From positions 1 to 64,000 of the forward strand of contig NZ_JBHTCX010000007.1 in NCBI RefSeq assembly GCF_042666875.1: 64,000 bases of DNA, written 5' to 3'. The stretch's first letter is position 1; each line of letters begins with the position of its first letter. The notes under the pieces were generated by a model. That model saw only the letters and a list, made by a program, of their open reading frames with translations, made no database searches and was not told the origin of the DNA. The DNA comes from Brachybacterium sp042666875. GTDB lineage: Bacteria > Actinomycetota > Actinomycetes > Actinomycetales > Dermabacteraceae. A program made the translations under genes and the position numbers. This document shows positions 8,411 through 16,916 of this stretch, in pieces.

Positions 8411-8558
8411 TTGCCGGACGGTCTCCGGCGGCCGACTGCATGCCCGAACGCATGCAGGGTGCGTGCACGCAGAACCCGTCGGACCCGAACCCGGCTCCGC
8501 GCGCGCCCGGACTTCCAGAACCAGCAGACCGACACCAGCAGACAAGGATGGGATCCAC
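8411..8558 (+). promoter_or_regulatory. Long structured 5' leader of the cold-shock gene
   Basis: The leader contains a 6-bp stem GCCGGA/TCCGGC (8413-8429) and an 8-bp perfect stem CTGCATGC/GCATGCAG with a 6-base loop (8436-8457). cspA-type mRNAs are known for long leaders that refold with temperature; the role here is an inference from position and structure. Confidence 0.4.
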
Positions 8559-8945
8559 GTGCCACGCGGCAAGGTGAAGTTCTACGACGCCGAGAAGGGC
8601 TTCGGCTTCATCCTCGATGACGAGGACGGACAGAGTGTTTACGTGCACGCCTCGACCCTTCCCGAGGGAGTCGCCACGCTCCGCCCGGGGACCAAGGTCG
8701 ATTTCGACATCGTCGACGGCCGTCGCGGCCCGCAGGTGCTCGCGCTGCGCATGCTCGAGCCTGCCCCGTCGGTGAGCCGCGCGCGCCGCCCCAAGCCCGA
8801 CGAGATGGCGGGCATGGTCGAGGACCTCATCCGCCTGCTGGACGATGCATCCAACGGCCTCCGCCAGGGCCGCTACCCCGATCGCGCGCACGCACAGAAG
8901 ATCTCCACCGTGCTCCGCGCCGTCGCCGACAACTTCGAGGCCTGA
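8559..8945 (+). CDS. Cold-shock domain protein with C-terminal helical extension
   Basis: A 128-residue protein beginning VPRGKVKFYDAEKGFGFI. The RNA-binding motifs RNP1 (KGFGFI) and RNP2 (VYVHAS) mark a cold-shock domain (residues 1-65), an RNA/ssDNA chaperone. The remaining 60 residues form a predicted helical tail not found in 67-residue CspA, as in the longer actinobacterial Csp (Rv0871-like). The GTG at 8559 was chosen because the homology starts there and AAGGATGGG lies upstream. The following DUF3027 gene starts 5 bases after its stop. Confidence 0.9.
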   Translation: MPRGKVKFYDAEKGFGFILDDEDGQSVYVHASTLPEGVATLRPGTKVDFDIVDGRRGPQVLALRMLEPAPSVSRARRPKPDEMAGMVEDLIRLLDDASNGLRQGRYPDRAHAQKISTVLRAVADNFEA

Positions 8946-8949
8946 ATAC

Positions 8950-10014
8950 ATGACGCAGTCGACCATCGCCCCCCGTCGCACCCGCACCGCCCGGCCTCGG
9001 CTGGACGCGGTCGCGGCCGACGCCGTCGAGCTCGCCCGCGAGGCGCTGCTCGAGGTCACCGAGCCCGGCCAGGTCGGTGAGCACCTGCGCGTCGAGGCCA
9101 GTGGCGAGCGGTTGGTCACCCATGTCTTCGAATGCACCATGCCGGGCTACCGCGGCTGGTCCTGGGTCTCGGTGATCGCCCGCGCACCGCGCGCGAAGGT
9201 GCCGACCGTGGCGGAGACCGCGCTGCTGCCCGGCGAGGACGCCATCCTCGCCCCCGAGTGGGAGCCGTGGTCCGAGCGTCTGAAGCCCGAGGACATCGGC
9301 GCCGACGATCTGCTCCCCTTCCACGAGCAGGACGAACGGCTCGAGCCCGGCTACGAGGCCACCGGGGACGAGGACGCCGACCGCGTCGCGCTGTGGGAGC
9401 TGGGCCTGGGCCGCCCGCGGGTGCTCTCCCCGCACGGCCGGTCCGACGCCGCCGAGCGCTGGCTGGAGAGCGACTTCGGCCCCCGTCAGACCTCGAGCCG
9501 CGGTCGCCGCGGCACCGTGTCCGCCACCTGCAGCAGCTGCGGCTTCCTCACCCAGCTCGCCGGCTCCCTGCGCGGCGAGTTCGGCGTGTGCACCAACGAG
9601 TGGTCCCCGGCCGACGGCAGGGTCGTCCACCTCGGGTACGGCTGCGGGGCGCACTCCGAGACCGGCCAGGAGGACGAGGATCGCGAGATCCAGCGGTCCG
9701 GCGCCGGTCCCGTGGGCGTCGAGGAGCTCGATGTCGAGGACCCGGCCTCCGTCGGGCCCACAGAGACCACTGAGCCGGCGAGCGCCGACGAGAACGCCGA
9801 GTCGGCGAGCGGTGCCGAGAAGACGGCGCCGGCGAGTGCTGCCGAGGCCGCTGAGCCGACGGAAGTCGGGGCGGCGTCCAGGACGCTGACCGACGTGCCC
9901 GAGGCCGATTCTGCCGCCGACGAGGAGAACGCTGCCGCGACACCGGACGCCAAGCCGGCGGCCGACGCGAACGCCGAGTCGAGCACCGACGCCTCCGAGA
10001 CGCCGCAGGCCTGA
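8950..10014 (+). CDS. DUF3027 family protein
   Basis: A 354-residue protein conserved in actinobacteria next to a cold-shock gene; its function is unknown. The core (about 20-250) has WSWVSVIARAPR and a Cys cluster CSSCGF...CTNEW...GYGCGAH that could bind zinc. The last 110 residues are a low-complexity Ala/Glu/Ser/Asp-rich acidic tail that is probably disordered. The ATG at 8950 follows the cold-shock stop by 4 bases, so the genes are cotranscribed. Confidence 0.78.
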   Translation: MTQSTIAPRRTRTARPRLDAVAADAVELAREALLEVTEPGQVGEHLRVEASGERLVTHVFECTMPGYRGWSWVSVIARAPRAKVPTVAETALLPGEDAILAPEWEPWSERLKPEDIGADDLLPFHEQDERLEPGYEATGDEDADRVALWELGLGRPRVLSPHGRSDAAERWLESDFGPRQTSSRGRRGTVSATCSSCGFLTQLAGSLRGEFGVCTNEWSPADGRVVHLGYGCGAHSETGQEDEDREIQRSGAGPVGVEELDVEDPASVGPTETTEPASADENAESASGAEKTAPASAAEAAEPTEVGAASRTLTDVPEADSAADEENAAATPDAKPAADANAESSTDASETPQA

Positions 10015-10085
10015 CTCCTCGCCGACGCGCCTGCCCGCGCAGCTCCTCGCGGACGCGCGCCAGCGCAGCTCCGCGCGGGCGTGCG

Positions 10086-11288
10086 TCAGCGCAGAGAGAC
10101 GGCGACGCGCGAGAGCAGCGCCTCGATCGCGAGCAGGGGCGGCACGTTCCCGCTGATCCGGGCCCGAGCCTGCCCCACCGCATCCAGCAGTCCCAGGGTG
10201 ATCGTCCCGGAGCCGTTCGCCGCGGTCCGTTCGACCTCCTCGGCGACCTCGATGTTGACCAGCTCGCTGGAGGTGCCGAGCTGGCGGCTGAGCACATCGC
10301 GCAGCACCGAGTGCGCATCGAGCAGGTAGCGATCCAGCACGTCGCGCACCAGCCGGGTCTGGCGCCGCTTGGCATCCTCCTCGAGCTGACGCACCTGCGC
10401 CCGCAGCGCCGGCGGCACCTTCCCGTCGTCCACGCCCGCAGAGCGCAGGAAACGCTCCTTCTCCTCGGTCGCGACGGCATCGGCATGCTCCTTGGCCTCC
10501 GCGGTCGCTCGGTCCACCAGCGACTGCGCGGCCAGCACCGCCTCTCCGGTGCTGCGCAGGCCCAGGAGCGTGCGCGCGGAGTCCTCACGCGCCGCCAGAG
10601 CGCCCTCCTGCGTGGCGTAGCGCAGGGCGAGACCGATGTGTCCCTGCGCGGCGCGGGCCGCCCGCACGGCGAGCTGCTCGGCCACGCCGTCGCGGCGCCG
10701 CAGCAGCTCGGCGACCACGTCCGAGGACGGCACCGCGAGGGTCACCGCCCGACAGCGCGACCTGATGGTGGGTGCGAGGTCCTCGGCCGAGGGCGCGCAG
10801 AGCATCCACACGGTCGAGGGCGGGGGCTCCTCGATGGACTTCAGCAGCACGTTGAAGGTGCCCGCGCTCATCCGATCGGCGTCCTCGATGATCACCACCC
10901 GGCGCGGCCCGGTGGCCGGGGACCGCTGGGCGGTCATGACCAGAGCCCTGACCTCCTCTTTCGCGATCGAGAGCTTGTCGGTCGCGACCACGGTGACATC
11001 CGGATGGGTGTCGGCCAGCACTGTCCGGCAGGCCCGGCACTGCCCGCAGCCGGTGCCGTGCTCGCACTCGAGCGTGGCGGCGAAGGCCCGTGCCGCCGTG
11101 GACCGCCCCGAACCGGGCGGGCCGGTGATCAGCCAGGCCTGGGCGAGGGAGCCCTCCGGGGACGCCGCACGGCGGAACTGTGCGACGGCGGCCTCCTGCC
11201 CGACCACGTCGGCCCACACGCCGGAGGCCGGATCGAAGTGGCCCCCGCCAGGAGGGCCGGCGGGCAGGTGCGTTCCCGGCGCGGTCAC
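10086..11288 (-). CDS. holB: DNA polymerase III subunit delta'
   Basis: A 400-residue clamp-loader subunit. It has an AAA+ domain with GPPGSGRST in the P-loop position; the Lys is replaced by Arg, consistent with delta' not hydrolysing ATP. It also has a zinc module with four cysteines (CEHGTGCGQCRAC) and a sensor-like IRSRCR. The start overlaps the tmk stop by 4 bases, the common actinobacterial tmk-holB pair. Confidence 0.92.
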   Translation of the reverse strand: MTAPGTHLPAGPPGGGHFDPASGVWADVVGQEAAVAQFRRAASPEGSLAQAWLITGPPGSGRSTAARAFAATLECEHGTGCGQCRACRTVLADTHPDVTVVATDKLSIAKEEVRALVMTAQRSPATGPRRVVIIEDADRMSAGTFNVLLKSIEEPPPSTVWMLCAPSAEDLAPTIRSRCRAVTLAVPSSDVVAELLRRRDGVAEQLAVRAARAAQGHIGLALRYATQEGALAAREDSARTLLGLRSTGEAVLAAQSLVDRATAEAKEHADAVATEEKERFLRSAGVDDGKVPPALRAQVRQLEEDAKRRQTRLVRDVLDRYLLDAHSVLRDVLSRQLGTSSELVNIEVAEEVERTAANGSGTITLGLLDAVGQARARISGNVPPLLAIEALLSRVAVSLR

Positions 11289-12016
11289 AGCTCGTCCCGG
11301 TGCGAGGTGTGCGGGAGCTCCTCGAAGGTGGGGTCGAAGAGGTCCAGCAACTCGGCGACGGCCTCGAGCACCTCGGCGTGGACCTCCTCGCGCGGTCGGG
11401 TGCCGTCGATCACCGCGAAGCGCTCCTCGTCGGCCTCGGCCAGGTCCAGGAACTCCTGGCGCACCGTGGCGTGGAAATCCTCGCCGGCCTGCTCGAGACG
11501 ATCACGGCCGGCCGCTTCCCGGCGCGTGCCCAGAACCTCCGGGGGCAGGTCGAGCAGGATCGTGCGGTGGGGGAGGAGTCCGTCGGCCGCCCACAGCGAC
11601 AGCGAGCTGATCGAGTCGGGCTCCAGGTCCCGGCCCGCACCCTGGTAGGCGATCGAGGAGTCGAGGTACCGGTCGCCGAGCACGAGGCCGCCGCGGGCGA
11701 GGTGGGGGCGCACCAGCGTGGAGATGTGGTGGGCGCGGTCGGCTGCGTACAGGAGCGCCTCCGCGCGGGGATCGACGTGCTCTCCGTGCAGCAGCAGCTC
11801 CCGGATGCGCGCCCCCAGGGGGGTGCCGCCGGGCTCACGGGTGGTCAGAATCAGCTCCTCGGAGACCGAGCGCTCGCTGACCAGGTGGTCGCGCAGCATC
11901 GCCATCTGGGTGGACTTGCCCGCTCCGTCGCCGCCCTCGAAGGAGATGAACACCCCTCGGCGCGGGGGATGCGGTGAGGGGATGCGCAGGCCGCGGGCGG
12001 TCTCGAGGATGCTCAC
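11285..12016 (-). CDS. tmk: Thymidylate kinase
   Basis: A 243-residue kinase that phosphorylates dTMP to dTDP. It has the P-loop FEGGDGAGKST (residues 27-36), a DR motif in GDRYLDSSIAYQGAGR and the lid region RREAAGRDRLE. The GTG at 12016 overlaps the stop of the upstream oxidoreductase (GTGA) and has GGGGAGGAG in front. A longer in-frame extension upstream is only a shadow of the neighbouring gene. Confidence 0.93.
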   Translation of the reverse strand: MSILETARGLRIPSPHPPRRGVFISFEGGDGAGKSTQMAMLRDHLVSERSVSEELILTTREPGGTPLGARIRELLLHGEHVDPRAEALLYAADRAHHISTLVRPHLARGGLVLGDRYLDSSIAYQGAGRDLEPDSISSLSLWAADGLLPHRTILLDLPPEVLGTRREAAGRDRLEQAGEDFHATVRQEFLDLAEADEERFAVIDGTRPREEVHAEVLEAVAELLDLFDPTFEELPHTSHRDEL

Positions 12017-13089
12017 GCGCGCTCCTCCCCGGGGTAGACCACGCCGAGCTCGGCGCGCACGGTGTCCATCGTGTCCATGACGCTCAGGGTATCCGCCCAG
12101 CTCATGAGCGGGGATTCCAGGTCTCCTGCGGTGACCCGGCGGGCGGCCTCGGCGATCTCGTAGGCCATGCCGTCGCCGGGCGCACCGGGATGCTCGAAGC
12201 TCGCCGTGCGGCCGTCCAGCAGGGAGACGGTGAGAGTGCCGGGCGCGAAGAACGGGCCGGACAGCCGCGCCGCGCCGAGCGTGCCGCTGACCACGGCCTC
12301 GGTGGGGGTGCGCGCCAGCAGGGTGCTCGAGAGCCGGGCGCGGCCACCGCCGGTCCCGCGGGCCAGGACGGCGAGGTAGGCGTCGACGCCGGTCGAGGTG
12401 AGGTCGCCGCGGACCGCGAGCTCGGTGAGATCGCCGAGGACCATCTGTGCGAAGGAGACCGGGTAGACCCCGAGATCGAGCAGGGCGCCGCCGCCGAGCT
12501 CCGAGGCGTACATGCGGTGGGCCGGGTCCTCGGGGAAGGACTGGCCGTGATCGGCGGCGACCTCGATCACCTCGCCGAGCAGACCCGAGGCGATGACCTG
12601 CCGCAGCACGTCGTACTGCGGCAGGAAGCGTGCCCACATCGCTTCCATGGCGAAGGTGCCGCGCGCACGGGCCACCTCCAGCAGGTCGCGGGCCTGGCTG
12701 CCGCTGAGGGTGAAGGACTTCTCGACCAGCACCGGGATGCCGGCTTCGAGGACGGGCCGGGTCAGCTGATGGTGCTGGGCGTGGGGAGAGGCGACGTAGA
12801 CGGCGTCCAGGCCGCCGGCGGCGAGCATGTCGGCCACCGAGGTGAACGCCTGCTCGATGCCGTGCGTGGCGGCGAACGCCTCGGCGCGCTCCGCCGAGCG
12901 GGAGACGACGGAGACCATTCGGGAGGCCGTCGCGCGATGTGCGGTCGCGGTGAACTGCCCGGCGATGTGACCGGGAGAGATCACGCCCCAGCGCAGGCCG
13001 GGCGCGGTGGCCGGGTCGGGGACGGTGGAGGCAGGCAGGGCCAGGGAGTTCTGGGCCTCGGGGCCTCGGGGGTCGGCGGTCTCGCTCAT
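12013..13089 (-). CDS. Gfo/Idh/MocA-family NAD(P)-dependent oxidoreductase
   Basis: A 358-residue dehydrogenase with an N-terminal Rossmann fold (WGVISPGHIAGQF), the family EK motif (VLVEKSF) and the C-terminal alpha/beta domain with LGGGALLDLGVYPVSFA. Members oxidise or reduce sugars and dihydrodiols; the LDLGVYP version is common in trans-dihydrodiol-type dehydrogenases. It is the first gene of an operon with tmk and holB (4-base overlaps). The ATG is preceded by TAGATT 6 bases upstream, suggesting a leaderless start. Confidence 0.88.
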   Translation of the reverse strand: MSETADPRGPEAQNSLALPASTVPDPATAPGLRWGVISPGHIAGQFTATAHRATASRMVSVVSRSAERAEAFAATHGIEQAFTSVADMLAAGGLDAVYVASPHAQHHQLTRPVLEAGIPVLVEKSFTLSGSQARDLLEVARARGTFAMEAMWARFLPQYDVLRQVIASGLLGEVIEVAADHGQSFPEDPAHRMYASELGGGALLDLGVYPVSFAQMVLGDLTELAVRGDLTSTGVDAYLAVLARGTGGGRARLSSTLLARTPTEAVVSGTLGAARLSGPFFAPGTLTVSLLDGRTASFEHPGAPGDGMAYEIAEAARRVTAGDLESPLMSWADTLSVMDTMDTVRAELGVVYPGEERA

Positions 13090-13095
13090 GACTCC

Positions 13096-13101
13096 AATCT
13101 A
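13096..13101 (-). promoter_or_regulatory. -10 hexamer TAGATT, leaderless promoter
   Basis: On the minus strand TAGATT ends 6 bases before the ATG at 13089 of the oxidoreductase-tmk-holB operon. Confidence 0.5.
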
Positions 13102-13247
13102 CCCAGCGCGTCCGACGTCCACTGCCATGGTGGACGATGGGGAGGAGAGGTCCGCCCTCGGCTGAATCCGCACTCCGTGGCGCGCCGTCCGAGATATCGC
13201 GGTGCGCCGCTCGAGACTGCGCCGGGGCGGCCTCCCAGTGATCCGAT

Positions 13248-14111
13248 TCAGCCCTTCACCGAGCCCGCCGTCATGCCTCGCACCAGGAAGTTCTGGAGCG
13301 AGAAGAACACGATCAGCGGGATCAGCATCGACAGGAACGCGCCGGCGGTCAGCAGCTCCGCGCCCTGTCCCTGGGTGCCCAGCAGCTGCTGCAGGGCCAC
13401 GATGATGGTGGTGTTGGCGCCGCCGCCCAGGAACAGGCGTGCGATCAGCAGGTCGTTCCACACCCACAGGAACTGCAGGGTGGCGAAGGCGGCGATCGCG
13501 GGCATCGACATCGGAGCCACCAGTCGCCAGAAGGTCTGGTAGTGCGAGGCCCCGTCGATCTTCGCGCTCTCGATCACCGACCACGGCAGCCCGCTCATGT
13601 AATTGCGCAGGATGTAGATCGCCAGCGGCATCCCGAAGCCCGAGTGCAGCAGCCACACGGCCACGAACTCCCCGGAGATGCCCAGTCCCCGCGGTCCCAG
13701 CAGGTTCAGCAGGGGCTGGAAGGCGACCTGGATCGGCACCACCATCAGCGCCACGATGAGGATGAACGCGAGCTCCTTGCCGCGGAAGCGGGTGAAGGTG
13801 AACGCGTACGCCGCGAAGGCGGCGAACATGATCGGCAGCACCGTCGCGGGGACGGCCACGACGACCGAGTTCAGCAGCGAGGAGCCCAGGGCGGTGCTCT
13901 CGAACAGCCGCTGGTAGTTGGCCAGCGTCCAGTCCGCGCCGAAGGGGCCCAGCACGGCGGTCCACCAGCCGGAGGTGGCGGCGTCGGTGCGGCTGCGGAA
14001 GCTCGTGATCAGCATGCCGAGCGTCGGGATGGTCCACAGCACCCCGAGCAGGATCATCACGATGATGGCGGCCGGGGAGCGGCGGCGGCCGTCCGCCATG
14101 CGTGCGCTCAT
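13248..14111 (-). CDS. aglG: Sugar ABC transporter permease (AglG/MalG type)
   Basis: A 287-residue inner-membrane permease with about six hydrophobic segments. The coupling-helix (EAA) motif is ESAKIDGASHYQTFWRLVAP. Its start overlaps the stop of the other permease (ATGA), giving a binding protein-permease-permease operon transcribed leftward. The window holds no ATPase gene for this importer; in actinobacteria such importers often share a MsiK-type ATPase encoded elsewhere. Confidence 0.88.
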   Translation of the reverse strand: MSARMADGRRRSPAAIIVMILLGVLWTIPTLGMLITSFRSRTDAATSGWWTAVLGPFGADWTLANYQRLFESTALGSSLLNSVVVAVPATVLPIMFAAFAAYAFTFTRFRGKELAFILIVALMVVPIQVAFQPLLNLLGPRGLGISGEFVAVWLLHSGFGMPLAIYILRNYMSGLPWSVIESAKIDGASHYQTFWRLVAPMSMPAIAAFATLQFLWVWNDLLIARLFLGGGANTTIIVALQQLLGTQGQGAELLTAGAFLSMLIPLIVFFSLQNFLVRGMTAGSVKG

Positions 14112-15340
14112 CGCTGCGCCTCCTGCTGCTTGTAGGCCCGCACCTGGTAGAACACCACCGGCATCACCAGGATCAGCAGCACCACCACGACCGCGGCTGC
14201 CTCTCCGGCTCGCTGCTCGGTGAACAGCTTGCGGAAGAACAGGTTCGCGATCACATCGGTGTTGTTGCGGCCGTTGGTCATGACGTAGACGATGTCGAAC
14301 ACCTTCAGCACCACGATCAGCACCGTGATGAATACGGCCAGGACGGTGCCGCGCACCTGCGGGAAGACGATCTGCCAGAAGATGCGCATCTCGCCGGCGC
14401 CGTCGATGCGCCCCGCCTCGACGGTGTCCTCGGGCACGGCCTTGATCGCCGAGCTCAGCAGCACCATCGCGAAGCCCGTCTGCAGCCAGATCAGGATCAC
14501 CATCAGCAGCAGCGAGTTCAGGCGGCCCTCGCTGATCTGCATCCACGGCTGCGGCTCTCCGCCGAGGCCGACGACGATCGCGTTCAGCACGCCCGTCTGC
14601 TGCGAGCCGGGGGAGTCGTAGGCGTAGATGAGACCCCAGATCGTCGAGGCCCCGACGAAGCTGATCGCCATCGGCAGGAAGATGAACGACTTCGCGGTCT
14701 TCTCCCCGGTCGGGGAGAGCTTGTCCGCGAGCACGGCGACCATGAGACCGAACGCGACGGTCACCACGGGCACCACGACGACCCACAGGAGGTTGTTGAT
14801 CAGTGCCTGCCAGAAGCCGTTCGAGGAGAAGATCGCGGCATAGTTCTCCAGCCCCGTCCACTGCGTGGAGTCGTTGTTGGCGAAGGAGTACACGACGGTC
14901 TGGACCGTCGGGTACACCAGCATCACCGCGATCAGGGAGAAGCCGGGCAGCAGGAACGCGTAGGGGATCAGGCCCCGCGAGAACCGGCCCGGCAATCCCT
15001 CGATCGCCATGTTCAGGAACAGGAAGAACAGCACCGCGCCGCCGATGCCGACGACCAGGCCGGTCAGCCCGATGATCACGTCGCTGCCGCCGAACCAGGC
15101 GGGGTAGTACGCGAACGCCAGGAACAGGGTGCACACCGCCCACGCGGTGACCGCGAGGCCGACGGCGCCGATCAGGATCCGCAGCGGCTTCGCCGTCGAG
15201 TACGACGGAGCCGACGGAGCCGACGGATCTGTCGAGCCCGAAGAGCCCGGTCCCCCCGCTGAACTCGCAGCGCCGGAGCCCGCTCCCGGAGCCGGATCGG
15301 GCTCCTGGGGGCGGGCAGCAGCGCTGCTCACTGGGGCCAT
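14108..15340 (-). CDS. aglF: Sugar ABC transporter permease (AglF/MalF type)
   Basis: A 410-residue permease. After a 50-residue Pro/Ser/Gly-rich cytoplasmic N-terminus come about eight hydrophobic segments. The segments FLPMAISFVGAS, NAIVVGLGGEPQ and VFDIVYVMTNG closely follow AglF of the alpha-glucoside system, and the EAA motif reads VEAGRIDGAGEMRIFWQIVF. The ATG at 15340 overlaps the end of the binding-protein gene by 13 bases. Confidence 0.9.
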   Translation of the reverse strand: MAPVSSAAARPQEPDPAPGAGSGAASSAGGPGSSGSTDPSAPSAPSYSTAKPLRILIGAVGLAVTAWAVCTLFLAFAYYPAWFGGSDVIIGLTGLVVGIGGAVLFFLFLNMAIEGLPGRFSRGLIPYAFLLPGFSLIAVMLVYPTVQTVVYSFANNDSTQWTGLENYAAIFSSNGFWQALINNLLWVVVVPVVTVAFGLMVAVLADKLSPTGEKTAKSFIFLPMAISFVGASTIWGLIYAYDSPGSQQTGVLNAIVVGLGGEPQPWMQISEGRLNSLLLMVILIWLQTGFAMVLLSSAIKAVPEDTVEAGRIDGAGEMRIFWQIVFPQVRGTVLAVFITVLIVVLKVFDIVYVMTNGRNNTDVIANLFFRKLFTEQRAGEAAAVVVVLLILVMPVVFYQVRAYKQQEAQR

Positions 15341-16686
15341 GATGCCTCGACGTCGTCCAGGACCTCCTGGGACGTCTTGTCCCCGCCGACCCACTGGTTC
15401 ATCGCGGTCCAGAAGCTGCCGCTGCCGACGGGGCCGGGCATCAGATCCGAGCCGTCGAAGCGGAAGACCTCCGCATTCGAGGCGATGTCCGCGACCCGGC
15501 GGGTGGTCTCGTCGGCGTAGTGGGAGTTGTCGAAGCTCTGGTGCGGGCTCAGCCAGCCGCCGGCCTGGGCCCACTCGCCGCCGAAGTCGCTCGAGGTGAT
15601 GAACTCCATGACCTGCTTCGCCTCGTCGTCCTCGGTGGCGAACAGCGCTGCCAGATCCCCGCCGCCGAGGATGGGCTGGCCATCGAAGCCGCCTTCCCAG
15701 GGCGGCAGCGCGAAGACGCCGACGGCGTTGTCGAGGTCTGCCTGCACGTCCTCGGGGAAGAACCCGGTCACGAAGTTGCCCTGGCGGTGGAGCATTGCTC
15801 GCGGCGGGTCCTCGAACAGGGGCAGGGACGCCTCGGAGAAGTCGGTGTTCAGGATGGTCTCGGAGCCGCCCAGCACGTTGCCCTCGGTCTTGAGCACTTC
15901 CCCGAGCGCGTCGAGGGCCTCGACCACCTTGGGGTCGTTGAAGGGCACCTCATGAGAGGTCCACTGGTCGTAGAACTCCGGCCCGTGCATGCGCAGGATG
16001 AACTCCTCGAGCCAGTCGGTGCCCACCCAGCCGGTCGCCTGATCGGCGTTCCAGGCATCCGCCCAGGGGGCCGTTCCGGAGGCCTTGATCTCGTCGGCGA
16101 TGCCCTGCAGCTCCTGCAGAGTGGCCGGCTCGGTGCTCCAGCCGCCGTCGGCGTAGGCCGCCGCGGGATACCAGACCAGGGATTTCACGGCCAGACGGAT
16201 CGGTGCGCCGTAGATCGTGTCCTCCGCCGTGGCGGCCTCCAGGAAGCCGGGGATCAGCGAGGACTCCAGCGAGTCCACATCCAGCACGTCGCCGATCGGG
16301 GCGATGTGGCCGTCGGCGGCGAGTTCGAGCAGCCCACCGGGCTGCGGGAACAGAGCGATGTCCGGCGCATCGCCCGCACTCGCCCGGGTGCGAATGGAGT
16401 TCGCGAAGTCCTGGTCGGAGGTGTACTCGACGCTGATGCCGCTCTCGTCGGTGAAGCTCTTGAGCGCGGCGTTGAACCCTTCGGCCTCGACGCCGCCGAA
16501 GTTTCCCAGGATCGTGACCACACCGTCGCCCGGGCTGCCTCCGGCGGAACCGCCCCCGCCCCCGCCGCCATCGGAGCCGCCGCTGCCGCCGGAGTTCTCA
16601 GGATTCTGCAGGCACCCGGCGAGTCCGAGCGCGGTGGCCGTCGCCGCGCCACCCATGACGGTGCGGCGGGAAAGATGTGAACGCAT
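15328..16686 (-). CDS. aglE: Sugar-binding lipoprotein of ABC importer (AglE type)
   Basis: A 452-residue family 1 solute-binding protein. A signal peptide with twin arginines (HLSRRTVMGG) ends in the lipobox LAGC, followed by a Gly/Ser linker, so it is tethered to the outer face of the membrane. The body shows carbohydrate-binding-protein features such as GDAPDIALFPQPGG. With two AglFG-like permeases directly downstream, an alpha-glucoside or related oligosaccharide is the likely cargo (inference). The start ATG follows AAGGAG. Confidence 0.88.
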   Translation of the reverse strand: MRSHLSRRTVMGGAATATALGLAGCLQNPENSGGSGGSDGGGGGGGSAGGSPGDGVVTILGNFGGVEAEGFNAALKSFTDESGISVEYTSDQDFANSIRTRASAGDAPDIALFPQPGGLLELAADGHIAPIGDVLDVDSLESSLIPGFLEAATAEDTIYGAPIRLAVKSLVWYPAAAYADGGWSTEPATLQELQGIADEIKASGTAPWADAWNADQATGWVGTDWLEEFILRMHGPEFYDQWTSHEVPFNDPKVVEALDALGEVLKTEGNVLGGSETILNTDFSEASLPLFEDPPRAMLHRQGNFVTGFFPEDVQADLDNAVGVFALPPWEGGFDGQPILGGGDLAALFATEDDEAKQVMEFITSSDFGGEWAQAGGWLSPHQSFDNSHYADETTRRVADIASNAEVFRFDGSDLMPGPVGSGSFWTAMNQWVGGDKTSQEVLDDVEASWPQ

Positions 16687-16730
16687 GACAGAACTCCTTC
16701 ATCAACGGTGATGGGGATGTTGCTGCATTC

Positions 16731-16736
16731 ATACTA
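16731..16736 (-). promoter_or_regulatory. -10 hexamer TAGTAT of the aglEFG operon
   Basis: On the minus strand TAGTAT lies 45 bases upstream of the aglE ATG and leaves room for a leader with a ribosome-binding site. No convincing -35 or LacI-type operator is seen. The rest of the 230-bp gap (16687-16916) holds GC-rich inverted repeats just after topA that may end its transcript. Confidence 0.4.
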
Positions 16737-16916
16737 CGCCCAGGTCATGGCGCGAAGAGGGGTAATGAGGAAGGAACCGGGAATCCCGCCCCTCGGTGCC
16801 GACCGTTCGGTCCTCGTTCGCCCGGAATCATGGGATCCCGGGGTCTGGAGCCCGGGGCCCGGAATCGGGAGACCTCGGACCGGCGCGCGGAATGCCGCGT
16901 GCCGGCCCCGAGGGAC

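Noticed and set aside
13248..15143. Single 631-residue permease fusion
   Set aside because: The first 344 codons are an out-of-frame shadow of aglF; the real aglG starts at the ATGA overlap at 14111.
13248..16686. Horizontally acquired sugar island
   Set aside because: Base composition and overlap style match neighbours; no integrase, tRNA junction or repeats at the edges.
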